Shown here: positions 1 through 5,662 of the stretch, one piece after another
How the letters are laid out: every line of letters starts with the position of its first letter
Numbering within the stretch: position 1 is the stretch's first letter
NCBI GenBank assembly: GCA_945645715.1
Contig: CALZFJ010000149.1
Span: forward strand, 1 to 5,662
Direction: 5' to 3'
Origin: an uncultured Prevotellaceae bacterium
GTDB lineage: Bacteria > Bacteroidota > Bacteroidia > Bacteroidales > Muribaculaceae
Length of the DNA stretch: 5,662 nt
The notes under the pieces: generated by a model
What the model saw: only the letters and a program-made list of their open reading frames with translations
Database searches by the model: none
What the model was told of the DNA's origin: nothing
Program-made: the position numbers and the translations under genes

Positions 1-110
1 AAGAATCAGCGGCAAATATTTTCTTTTTCGCTAAGAAAAATGCGTATTTACGCAAAAATCTTTTGTAAAACGGCTGTTTTTGGCAATAATTGCTGCGGGA
101 GATACATCTT
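1..110. other. AT-rich intergenic segment with no gene seen
   Basis: No credible coding frame was found on either strand. Visible structure: a 14-base palindrome (41-54), a T-rich/A-rich inverted repeat at 19-25 and 33-39, and a weak 5-pair inverted repeat at 67-71 and 76-80 with loop GGCT. I looked for the Bacteroidota promoter pattern (TTTG about 20 bases before TAnnTTTG) on both strands and did not find a convincing pair. Confidence 0.5.
36..58. repeat. Palindrome TGCGTATTTACGCA flanked by A tracts
   Basis: Positions 41-54 form two 6-base half-sites, TGCGTA and TACGCA, separated by TT. AAAAA lies immediately to the left (36-40) and the run AAAAA (54-58) begins with the palindrome's last base. 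On the minus strand the small stem is followed by UUUUUC, so it could be a weak terminator; equally it could be a binding site for a dimeric regulator. Nothing in the window decides between these. Confidence 0.3.
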
Positions 111-236
111 GTCGCTACCATAATCGCGTATCTACGACACGCTGACCGTGGGGGATTCGCTACCCCGGGTTGGCAACATCTTCGACGTTACCAACCCGGG
201 GCTAACCACAATCGCGTACCTCCGGCACGCTGCTCG
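111..236. repeat. Palindromic intergenic repeat element: hairpin core flanked by direct repeats
   Basis: The core at 163-201 is an inverted repeat whose outer 11 bases are perfect (CCCCGGGTTGG against CCAACCCGGGG). It is flanked by two 28-base direct repeats, 117-144 and 205-232, that match at 24 of 28 positions and share AATCGCGTA and CACGCTG. The layout suggests roughly one and a half copies of an approximately 88-base unit of direct repeat plus hairpin. Such GC-rich palindromic intergenic repeats tend to be multicopy in Bacteroidales genomes and are often mis-called as short proteins; an open frame at 90-407 crosses it and looks spurious. Confidence 0.72.
163..201 (-). repeat. 18-pair hairpin with GAA loop
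   Basis: Arms 163-180 and 184-201 pair over 18 positions with a 3-base loop. As plus-strand RNA there are two mismatches, C-A (174/190) and A-C (178/186). As minus-strand RNA the same positions are G-U and U-G wobbles, so the stem is unbroken and the loop is C(GAA)G, a GNA-type loop known to be very stable in small hairpins. It lacks a following U tract in either direction, so it is not a standard terminator. It could block 3' exonucleases on operon transcripts that read through 332-362. Confidence 0.65.
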
Positions 237-270
237 TTCCACTCGCCCCACCGTCCGAAACAAACCACTG

Positions 271-305
271 CACGGCATCGAACATTGATTCAAATCACGG
301 CATCG
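271..305. repeat. 10-base direct repeat CACGGCATCG
   Basis: CACGGCATCG occurs at 271-280 and 296-305, start-to-start spacing 25. It sits between the palindromic element and the operon terminator and may be a remnant of further repeat units. The rest of 237-331 shows nothing else I can assign. Confidence 0.3.
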
Positions 306-331
306 GCATTTACCAGAGGGGCAACGAACAA

Positions 332-362
332 ATCACCACATTGCAATGGGCGATGTGGTGAT
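332..362 (-). terminator. Probable intrinsic terminator of the three-gene operon
   Basis: A perfect 10-base inverted repeat, ATCACCACAT at 332-341 and ATGTGGTGAT at 353-362, encloses 11 bases. On the minus strand it begins 31 bases after the stop codon at 394 and is followed by a moderately U-rich stretch, UUGUUCGUUG. The stem is stable, but the U tract is interrupted, so termination may be imperfect. On the plus strand the stem extends inward by one T-G wobble and two further pairs (13 pairs, 5-base loop), and the DNA to its right is T-rich, so it could also act on transcripts coming from the left. Confidence 0.6.
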
Positions 363-393
363 ACGGTTGTTGATATTTTGCTGTTCTTTTGCT

Positions 394-519
394 TTATTCC
401 ACAGTGAGAGCCAAGCGCATACCGTAGTAGCTGATGCGGTTAGTCACAGAGAGGTTGTAACGGTACGCTACGCGGCAGATAGCAGCGCTGCCGTACCAGC
501 TACCACCACGCAACACACG
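394..519 (-). other. Candidate DGR-type variable region at the C-terminus of the FGE-like protein
   Basis: The segment encodes RVLRGGSW, then CRV at residues 474-476, then R479, R487 and GMRLAL. This is the layout I know from C-type-lectin/FGE-like variable proteins of diversity-generating retroelements, in which adenines of template AAC codons are replaced. Residues 468, 469, 470, 473, 478, 480, 481, 482, 486, 488, 489, 490 and 491 are encoded by TAC, GGC, AGC, ATC, TAC, TAC, AAC, CTC, AAC, ATC, AGC, TAC and TAC. All 13 can be reached from AAC by changing only A. No template repeat or reverse transcriptase is present here, so the call is provisional. Confidence 0.4.
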
Positions 520-1896
520 GTCAGACCCACTCGAAGGTCCGGTAGGATCTGTCTGCGCCCCACTGCTGTAACTGCCATACCAGTCATTACACCACTCCCA
601 TACATTGCCACTCATGTCGTACAACCCAAGTGCATTTGCTACCTTACCGGCAACTTCGTGTGTGCTTGATGAGCTGTTGCTGTAATACCACGCCACATCA
701 TCTATTGTGTTGCTGCCACTGTATTGTGTCTGCAAAGTAGCCTTATGACCGCCACGGGCGGCATATTCCCACTCTGCCTCAGTAGGAAGGCGGAATGTCA
801 GTCCCGTCAATTGATTCAACTTGGTGATAAACTCTTGGCAATCGTTCCATGAGATGTAGTAAGCAGGATAATTGTCGCCAAGACCATAAGTTGAGGACCA
901 CGCACTGCCACCGGAAATCGGTTTCTGCCCCATCACAGCATACCACAGAGCCTGTGTCACTTCGGTTTCTCCAATATAAAAATCCTTTGACAGTGTAACC
1001 TGATGAGCAGGAGATTCATTAGCAGAAGCCCCCGTCTGCTCCTCTGTTGCTCCCATTATAAATGTTCCTGCCTCTATATAAATCATATTAAATGATATGC
1101 CGTTAACTACAACTATTTTATTCTGATACCCTTTTTCCCAACCTGTAAAGCTATCCTCTGTGGGCAAAGTGAATTTTCCTGTTCTTCCTTGTGCAAATTC
1201 TCTGTCATTAATCGTGCGACTAAAGCTATAATCCCCATTAAACACAACAAGAGTGCTGCTCTCAGTGCTTAAAAAACCATAGATATATGGGGAGTATCCA
1301 TCAGACGAAATCTTTGTTCTCACCCAATCTGTTGATTGTGTGAGCGCTTTTGAACTATAGTCATCATATCTATTAAATCCATATACTCTAAATTCTGTTC
1401 CCGGTGTGCCTTTGAAACGGAATCTCGCTGTCTGTGGCATAAGCAATGCAGTTATGGCTATCGCTCCATCTTTATAGAAATATGATGCATTATAGTCCGC
1501 ATATACTGCAGTTGAACAATTGAATGACACTTCATTGCCATTTGCCGACTCTATGGCATCGAAATAATATGCCTGACATTGCGTAGCGACTCCTTCGATG
1601 AGTGTGCCATTGTAGGTCACAATCCAAGCATCAGTTGCTTTAATATATGTAGCTTTGCCCTCAACAAATCCTCCTTCAGTGTTGAAATTCAGATAAATCA
1701 CATCACCGTCGCTCCAGCCATCTGCATCGGCACGGCTGTCATCAAATCCACGCACACCGCCAATCAGCTTCATTGTGGCTGTGTGAGGTGCATCATCTGC
1801 AATATCACTAATCACATCGCTATTGCTGCATGAGGCAGCAAGCACAAGCAGCAGCATTGCTGCGATGCCAAATATATATCCTGTAGTTTTCATCAT
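394..1896 (-). CDS. Lipoprotein with FGE/SUMF1-like (C-type-lectin fold) C-terminal domain
   Basis: A 500-residue lipoprotein. Starts considered: TTG at 1905, ATG at 1896, ATG at 1893; the ATG pair directly precedes a normal signal peptide, KTTGYIFGIAAMLLLVLAASC, with lipidated Cys23. Residues about 36-250 form a beta-rich domain with features seen in fimbrillin-like Bacteroidales proteins (SRADADGWSDGDVIYLNF; later MPQTARFRFK); this assignment is weak. Residues about 262-500 are an FGE-sulfatase domain: GTFIMGA, E-PAHQVTL, FYIGETEVTQALW, FRLPTEAEWEYAARGG, LGLYDMSGNVWEWCNDWYG, RVLRGGSW and final GMRLAL. True FGE binds copper with two cysteines five residues apart after GGS; here the first is Gly469 and the second is Cys474, so formylglycine synthesis is unlikely. 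Known non-enzymatic relatives include the gliding/T9SS lipoproteins GldJ and GldK and the variable proteins of diversity-generating retroelements. Last gene of the operon, 18 bases after the BACON gene; no strong ribosome site, only an A-rich leader. Confidence 0.9.
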   Translation of the reverse strand: MMKTTGYIFGIAAMLLLVLAASCSNSDVISDIADDAPHTATMKLIGGVRGFDDSRADADGWSDGDVIYLNFNTEGGFVEGKATYIKATDAWIVTYNGTLIEGVATQCQAYYFDAIESANGNEVSFNCSTAVYADYNASYFYKDGAIAITALLMPQTARFRFKGTPGTEFRVYGFNRYDDYSSKALTQSTDWVRTKISSDGYSPYIYGFLSTESSTLVVFNGDYSFSRTINDREFAQGRTGKFTLPTEDSFTGWEKGYQNKIVVVNGISFNMIYIEAGTFIMGATEEQTGASANESPAHQVTLSKDFYIGETEVTQALWYAVMGQKPISGGSAWSSTYGLGDNYPAYYISWNDCQEFITKLNQLTGLTFRLPTEAEWEYAARGGHKATLQTQYSGSNTIDDVAWYYSNSSSSTHEVAGKVANALGLYDMSGNVWEWCNDWYGSYSSGAQTDPTGPSSGSDRVLRGGSWYGSAAICRVAYRYNLSVTNRISYYGMRLALTVE

Positions 1897-1914
1897 TCCA
1901 TACAATTTGTTTCG

Positions 1915-3915
1915 TTAATCCCAATCTTCTTCATCACCAAAGCCCCCAAGCTCTATGCTTGTGATGGCTTGCGTCACTTTAACCGTGCGCGTTTCGGTAT
2001 CTTCGCCCGACGGAACACCGGTGAGCCTTATCTCCACATTCCCACTGCGGGCTATCTCGGAGGTAAGTTCCGGCACTGAAACAGTAAAGGTGTTTGCTCC
2101 CGGCTGGCGATTCACCGTAATCCACGAATCACTTGAGGTTACTTTAAATTCACCATCGGCAATAACAGAAACCACCTGTGATTCACCTCCTTTGCTGCTG
2201 ATGGCAATAAGCTCGGTATCAACGCTAAGGGTGCGTCCGGGCTGACTGAATGTGAAGCGCGTTGCAGGTTTGCCAGTAGCATTAAACAAGAGCGTTCCTT
2301 CGCGCCTGTTTATCGACGGATTAAACGAGACAGCCACATTCACTGTTCCGTTGGAGAAGCCTTCAAGGCGTGACGGAGTGAGCCAAGCGGCTTCGCTTGC
2401 TACAGTCCAATTCACATTCGAGGTAACATTCACCGTAACGGTGCAGGCATTTGCCGACTTGATTACGTCGGTGCAATCGACCGTAAACGTTTTGCCCTCC
2501 TGATTGATTGTGACGGTGTGATTGCCACTCGCGGCTGAAGAAACCGTTACAGTGCCGGTACGCGTTGCATCGTCGTTGTTCTCTGCAATGGAGATTTCAA
2601 GTGTTCCATCGCCGACGTGATCGGTTGGTGATACCTGGATCCAACTGCTCGAATTGGTAGTGACTGACCATATATCCGTAGCCTTGATATCAATAAGTAT
2701 TGACTGCGCATAGCTCGACACATTGAGCGTGTTAGGGATTTCGGGCAAGTGCATAGCGGCTTGCTGCACATCGACCGACAAAAAGCTGTTTTTGCCGTTC
2801 ATGATTGCAAAGAGCACTTTCCCATAGCGCGGCGAGGTGTCTGTGTTCTCGGCAGCACTGAATTGCACTGCGCTTGTTCCAATGGCGCCCGACGATGGCG
2901 ACACGGTAATCCACTCAGGCTTGTCGAGGACTTGCCAGGCTACATTTGAGGTAATGTTCGCCGTGTGCGACCCGGCTTGTGCCCCGAAGGAAAGCGAGGT
3001 GACATCGATGCCCATCTCTATGGCACTCTGCTTCACGGGGATTTCGAGCTTGGTGGCTGTGCCGATTTTTATGTAGATGAAGCCGCTGCGCTCGTTCGCC
3101 GACATGTTGGGCAGTGCGGTGATTGTCACCGATTTCACTGAATTGCCGCCTCCTGTGGGCGACACCGTGAGCCACGAGGCATCGCTTGTGGTGGCAGTCC
3201 ACGATGCATCGGCACTGAATGAGTAGGTCTTGACCTCACCGTTCACATCAAAGGTGAGCTGCTCGGTGCTGCCCGTCACTCCTGCTTCGCCCTGCACCAC
3301 CTGGATGGTGGCAAGGGTAGTGTCGGTGCCGGTGCGCTTCAGGTGGATGGTGGTACTGCGCGATGCGCCGAGGTTTTCAGCTATTGTCACATTCAGCGTG
3401 CTTCCGCTGCGCTCAAGGGTGAGCCATGTGTCGCTGCAAGAGGCAGTCCACTCCACATTTGATGTGACGGCAATGCTCTGCACCGATGATGCAGCTTTTG
3501 CCGAAATGCTTGTGGCCGACGGAGTGAGCACTATGGCTGCCTGCTGCTGATTCACGGCTATTTGCCTGTCGATGCCCATCTCGGCTGCGGAGAGGCTAAG
3601 CACTCCCACACGCGCCTCGTCAACCGACGTGTTTTCCTGTGCCGTGAGTGCCACATCCACATTCTGGTTGCCCTGCTTGGGTGCCACTGTGAGCCACGAA
3701 GGCTCGCCATCGATGTTCCATGCAAGGTTTTGCGCCTTTACCGGCAGCGTGGCGGTGAGATTGTCGTTGGCACCGAAATTCACCGAGGTCGTATTCACTG
3801 TGAGCGACTTTGGCGTGATGCCAAGCACTACGTCGCCCGACAGCTCCTTGTCGGAACAGCCGGCAAGTGCCATTGCCGCCCCTATTATGCTGATTGCTGT
3901 TTTCTTGTTCATCAT
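1915..3915 (-). CDS. Lipoprotein of seven BACON-like repeats
   Basis: A 666-residue surface lipoprotein. The start at 3915 is chosen because a frame extending to 3984 would run into the upstream gene and bury the signal peptide, while ATG ATG at 3915/3912 begins MMNKKTAISIIGAAMALAGC, a type II signal peptide with lipobox LAGC (Cys20). The next residues are SDKE, a short polar/acidic stretch of the sort linked to surface export of Bacteroidota lipoproteins. The rest is seven BACON-like beta-sandwich units, at about 37-127, 128-211, 219-298, 302-387, 394-474, 475-560 and 561-651. Each shows a W-aromatic strand (SNV-W, D-SW), then SWLTV-P or similar, an AEN-type turn, an R-G strand and a closing V-Q-A/G. 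The chain ends with an acidic tail, GGFGDEEDWD. BACON domains were proposed to bind carbohydrate or mucin but often act as spacers in surface proteins; here no catalytic domain is attached. Role by inference: a stalk or adhesin. Confidence 0.9.
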   Translation of the reverse strand: MMNKKTAISIIGAAMALAGCSDKELSGDVVLGITPKSLTVNTTSVNFGANDNLTATLPVKAQNLAWNIDGEPSWLTVAPKQGNQNVDVALTAQENTSVDEARVGVLSLSAAEMGIDRQIAVNQQQAAIVLTPSATSISAKAASSVQSIAVTSNVEWTASCSDTWLTLERSGSTLNVTIAENLGASRSTTIHLKRTGTDTTLATIQVVQGEAGVTGSTEQLTFDVNGEVKTYSFSADASWTATTSDASWLTVSPTGGGNSVKSVTITALPNMSANERSGFIYIKIGTATKLEIPVKQSAIEMGIDVTSLSFGAQAGSHTANITSNVAWQVLDKPEWITVSPSSGAIGTSAVQFSAAENTDTSPRYGKVLFAIMNGKNSFLSVDVQQAAMHLPEIPNTLNVSSYAQSILIDIKATDIWSVTTNSSSWIQVSPTDHVGDGTLEISIAENNDDATRTGTVTVSSAASGNHTVTINQEGKTFTVDCTDVIKSANACTVTVNVTSNVNWTVASEAAWLTPSRLEGFSNGTVNVAVSFNPSINRREGTLLFNATGKPATRFTFSQPGRTLSVDTELIAISSKGGESQVVSVIADGEFKVTSSDSWITVNRQPGANTFTVSVPELTSEIARSGNVEIRLTGVPSGEDTETRTVKVTQAITSIELGGFGDEEDWD

Positions 3916-3920
3916 GTTGT

Positions 3921-3926
3921 CCTCCC
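3921..3926 (-). promoter_or_regulatory. Shine-Dalgarno-like GGGAGG before the BACON gene
   Basis: On the minus strand GGGAGG lies 5 bases before the first ATG (3915) and 8 bases before the second (3912). It supports a start at the ATG pair and not at the upstream in-frame codon at 3984. Strong Shine-Dalgarno sites are uncommon in Bacteroidota, so its presence in a 20-base intergenic gap is notable. Confidence 0.6.
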
Positions 3927-3935
3927 GATTTTTGG

Positions 3936-5662
3936 TTAGAAATTCACATAGGCTCCGATGCGGAGGTTTCCGCCGGTAGCCCAACCTTTCACTTTGCCTG
4001 AAATCGCCTCAAGCTGCTTGAATGTGTCCTTCTTGCTCACTGCAAAGCAGCCCTCGCCTGTGGCACTCACGCCGAAATGCTCGGCAACGGCATACTCGAA
4101 GCGCAGCCCTACGGTGGCGCACAGCGCATTGGTGGCGATGAGATTGTCCTTCACCGACACTGCCATTGCACCCACCTGTGGCGTGAGGCGCATGCGGGTG
4201 CCTATGATGATGCCATAGCCCACGCGGCCTCCGAAGCACATTGGCTTCACCTCTTCGAGAGCCGGCTCGTTGCCGCTGGTGTAGTTCAGATAGACTTCTT
4301 CTTTAGCCATACCCATAGTCACGGTGGCTTCCACGTTGATGTTGCGGAAGTAGCCACCCACGGCAGCTCCCACGCCCATCATAGTGCCGGCTTGTGCACC
4401 CACTTGGGCATACACGGCATTGGGCTGCTGATACTGGCGGTCGAGCCTGATGTTCATAGTGGGATTGGAGCTGTCGAGGTGCACGCGCTTCTCGTAGGTG
4501 CGATGTTTTGGTGCAGAGAGACAGATGAGATAGTCGCCCGACACCATCTCCTGCGAGAACGGCGTGTTGCCAACACTCTTGCCGTCAATGCTCAGAGCTG
4601 CACCGTCGGGAGTGGAATTGATGGTGATTTTCGCATAGTTCACAAGGGTGAGGTTGAGGTCGGTTGTGAGGTTTTCGGCAATATCCACCTCTGCCGTCTC
4701 GCTGCGGTAGTTGGGCTTGGTGAGCGTCACGGTGTGGTGGCCGATGTTGAGGTCGATGTTCTGCGGCGTTTCGCCCGACTTTATTCCGTCGATTATCACA
4801 GCAGCCCCAAGCGGATTCGACGACACAGCCAGCGTTCCTGTGATAGGTGTGGGGCTGTCGAGCTGTATTGTCCTGTTGGAGTTCTTCTCCACGCGGATAT
4901 ATTGTGCACTATTCTTCATGTTGGCTTGGCGGCACTCCACATAGTAGGTGCCGGCTTTCAGCTTGCCGCTCCATGTGCGGTTGCCTTTCTTGGCATTGTC
5001 AATGTAGATGTCGGCATTGGCAGCCACTTTCAGGGTTATGGTGGAGAAATTGGGCTTCAGGGTCACACCCTGCTCGTAGGAGCCTCGCTGGCGTGCCTGC
5101 ACCGTGAAAGAGCCTTCAGCCGACTCATACTCGTCGGAGATAATCGTGTAGCTGTAACGGCCGGGATGAAGATGACGCTGTGCCGCTCCCGTCCTGGCAT
5201 TTGCGATGCCGAATAGTTCATCGGAGTCGGCATCGTCGCGCTTCACAAGCAGCACGGCATTGGCAGCCGCCGGAGTTACGGTGAAGCGCACAAGAGTGGA
5301 GTCGCCCGAGGCATTTGCCGCTTTCTGCTTGGCGCGGAGATTGATATTCTCGTTGAGTATTGAGCTGCGGTCGTTGAGAAGAATCCTTCCCTCCACATTG
5401 TTACAGCCCGATGCGATGACACGGTAGGTGTAGCTGCCGAGCTCGAGGCTCTTTGCCACCTCGCCCGTCGAGGCGTCGGCAATGCCGAAAAGCTCCTCCA
5501 CAGCCCCTTCCTTGGCACTTTTCACAAGCACCACAGCCTTTGTCTTTGCCGGCTTGACGGCGAACTTCACCATCTGCTTGTAGGTGGGACGCTGGGCTGC
5601 CGAGAGCTGCATCACGTAGTTCTTTCCGGGCTGGATTGTGGTGCGGAGGTCGTAGCGCTGAA
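3936..5662 (-). CDS. PEGA-repeat protein with C-terminal outer-membrane-barrel-like domain (5' end outside window)
   Basis: Partial gene: the frame stays open to the right edge, giving 574 residues before the TAA at 3936-3938. The first in-frame start-like codon, a GTG at 5615, is internal; the codons before it read RYDLRTTIQPGKNYV, which joins smoothly to the following sequence. Residues about 30-110 and 123-202 are two copies of one unit sharing AV-LVK, ELFGIA-A-TG and G-Y-Y motifs. Three further PEGA-like units follow (about 205-268, 274-339, 341-407), with I-IDG, G-TP and G-Y/H-V motifs. From about 415 the chain is rich in glycine and alternating hydrophobic residues and ends IGAYVNF, with a terminal Phe as in outer-membrane barrels. 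PEGA modules are small beta domains usually found in surface proteins; no enzyme motif is seen. Likely role (inference): membrane anchor of the surface system encoded by this operon. The PEGA call is firm for the last two units, moderate for the first three; the barrel call is moderate. Confidence 0.82.
   Translation of the reverse strand, partial: QRYDLRTTIQPGKNYVMQLSAAQRPTYKQMVKFAVKPAKTKAVVLVKSAKEGAVEELFGIADASTGEVAKSLELGSYTYRVIASGCNNVEGRILLNDRSSILNENINLRAKQKAANASGDSTLVRFTVTPAAANAVLLVKRDDADSDELFGIANARTGAAQRHLHPGRYSYTIISDEYESAEGSFTVQARQRGSYEQGVTLKPNFSTITLKVAANADIYIDNAKKGNRTWSGKLKAGTYYVECRQANMKNSAQYIRVEKNSNRTIQLDSPTPITGTLAVSSNPLGAAVIIDGIKSGETPQNIDLNIGHHTVTLTKPNYRSETAEVDIAENLTTDLNLTLVNYAKITINSTPDGAALSIDGKSVGNTPFSQEMVSGDYLICLSAPKHRTYEKRVHLDSSNPTMNIRLDRQYQQPNAVYAQVGAQAGTMMGVGAAVGGYFRNINVEATVTMGMAKEEVYLNYTSGNEPALEEVKPMCFGGRVGYGIIIGTRMRLTPQVGAMAVSVKDNLIATNALCATVGLRFEYAVAEHFGVSATGEGCFAVSKKDTFKQLEAISGKVKGWATGGNLRIGAYVNF
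5055..5573 (-). repeat. Tandem pair of LFGIA-type internal repeats within the PEGA gene
   Basis: Two units of about 80 codons (5573-5331 and 5294-5055) encode related sequences. Shared features, in order: V-F-V-PA, AV-LVK, ELFGIA-A-TG, G-Y-Y-I and EG near the end. The DNA is also partly conserved between the copies, for example around the LVK codons. The pattern fits intragenic duplication followed by divergence. They resemble PEGA units in the second half (G-Y-Y followed by a hydrophobic strand) but the LFGIA part is not a standard PEGA motif that I recognise. Confidence 0.7.

Noticed and set aside
111..236. CRISPR array
   Set aside because: Only two repeat copies, imperfect, separated by a palindrome and not by unique spacers; no cas gene is present.
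332..362. Hairpin as the cruciform/IMH-associated element of a DGR
   Set aside because: DGR hairpins usually lie within a few bases of the variable region with a short stem and tetraloop. This one is 31 bases past the stop with an 11-base loop and a following U-containing stretch, so a terminator is the simpler reading.
90..407. Plus-strand open frame of 105 codons through the repeat element
   Set aside because: Its sequence is a translation of the hairpin and direct repeats, rich in Arg, His and Pro, with no domain, and it runs into the end of the minus-strand FGE-like gene.
1897..1905. TTG at 1905 as start of the FGE-like gene
   Set aside because: Two ATG codons follow within 12 bases and lead directly into the signal peptide; the TTG adds only LYG and has no ribosome site.
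3916..3984. Upstream extension of the BACON gene to an in-frame start at 3984
   Set aside because: It would overlap the PEGA gene by 49 bases and put 23 charged residues in front of a clear lipoprotein signal peptide; the GGGAGG and ATG pair at 3915 explain the start better.
4077..5216. Plus-strand open frame of 379 codons
   Set aside because: It lies wholly antisense to the PEGA gene, which has clear repeat motifs. The His/Gly/Val/Ala-rich product has no recognisable features and arises from the GC-biased codons of the opposite strand.
5613..5615. GTG as the true start of the PEGA gene
   Set aside because: The reading frame continues uninterrupted to the window edge with protein-like sequence (RYDLRTTIQPGKNY), so this GTG encodes an internal valine.

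Overview
The window looks like chromosomal DNA of a gut-type Bacteroidota, probably order Bacteroidales. This rests on protein families only: a lipoprotein built from BACON-like repeats (a module largely confined to Bacteroidota), a second lipoprotein with a formylglycine-generating-enzyme-like (FGE/SUMF1) C-terminus, and a PEGA-repeat protein ending in an outer-membrane-barrel-like domain. Genus or family (for example Muribaculaceae, Prevotella, Bacteroides) cannot be fixed from this sequence.

Layout: all three real genes lie on the minus strand and are read from right to left. Gene 1 (5662 to 3936) is cut by the right edge and encodes five PEGA-like repeats plus a C-terminal beta-barrel-like domain. 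After 20 bases, gene 2 (3915 to 1915) encodes a 666-residue lipoprotein that is almost entirely seven BACON-like repeats. After 18 bases, gene 3 (1896 to 394) encodes a 500-residue lipoprotein with a beta-rich, possibly fimbrillin-like N-terminal half and an FGE/C-type-lectin-fold C-terminal half. A hairpin at 332-362, 31 bases past the last stop, is a plausible operon terminator. The promoter must lie beyond the right edge.

The remaining 331 bases on the left hold no credible gene. They contain a palindromic repeat element at 111-236: an 18-pair inverted repeat flanked by two 28-base direct repeats that match at 24 of 28 positions. There is also an A-tract-flanked palindrome at 36-58.

How the genes may work together (inference): an outer-membrane-anchored PEGA protein, a long stalk-like BACON lipoprotein and a lipoprotein tipped with an FGE/lectin-like domain would make a surface binding or display apparatus. 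The FGE-like domain keeps only one of the two cysteines that form the copper site of true FGE, so it is probably a binding module. Its last 40 residues have the layout and codon pattern (C-ending codons at 16 of 26 positions, against 7 of 35 just before) expected of a variable region of a diversity-generating retroelement. No reverse transcriptase or template repeat is in this window, so this is a candidate only.
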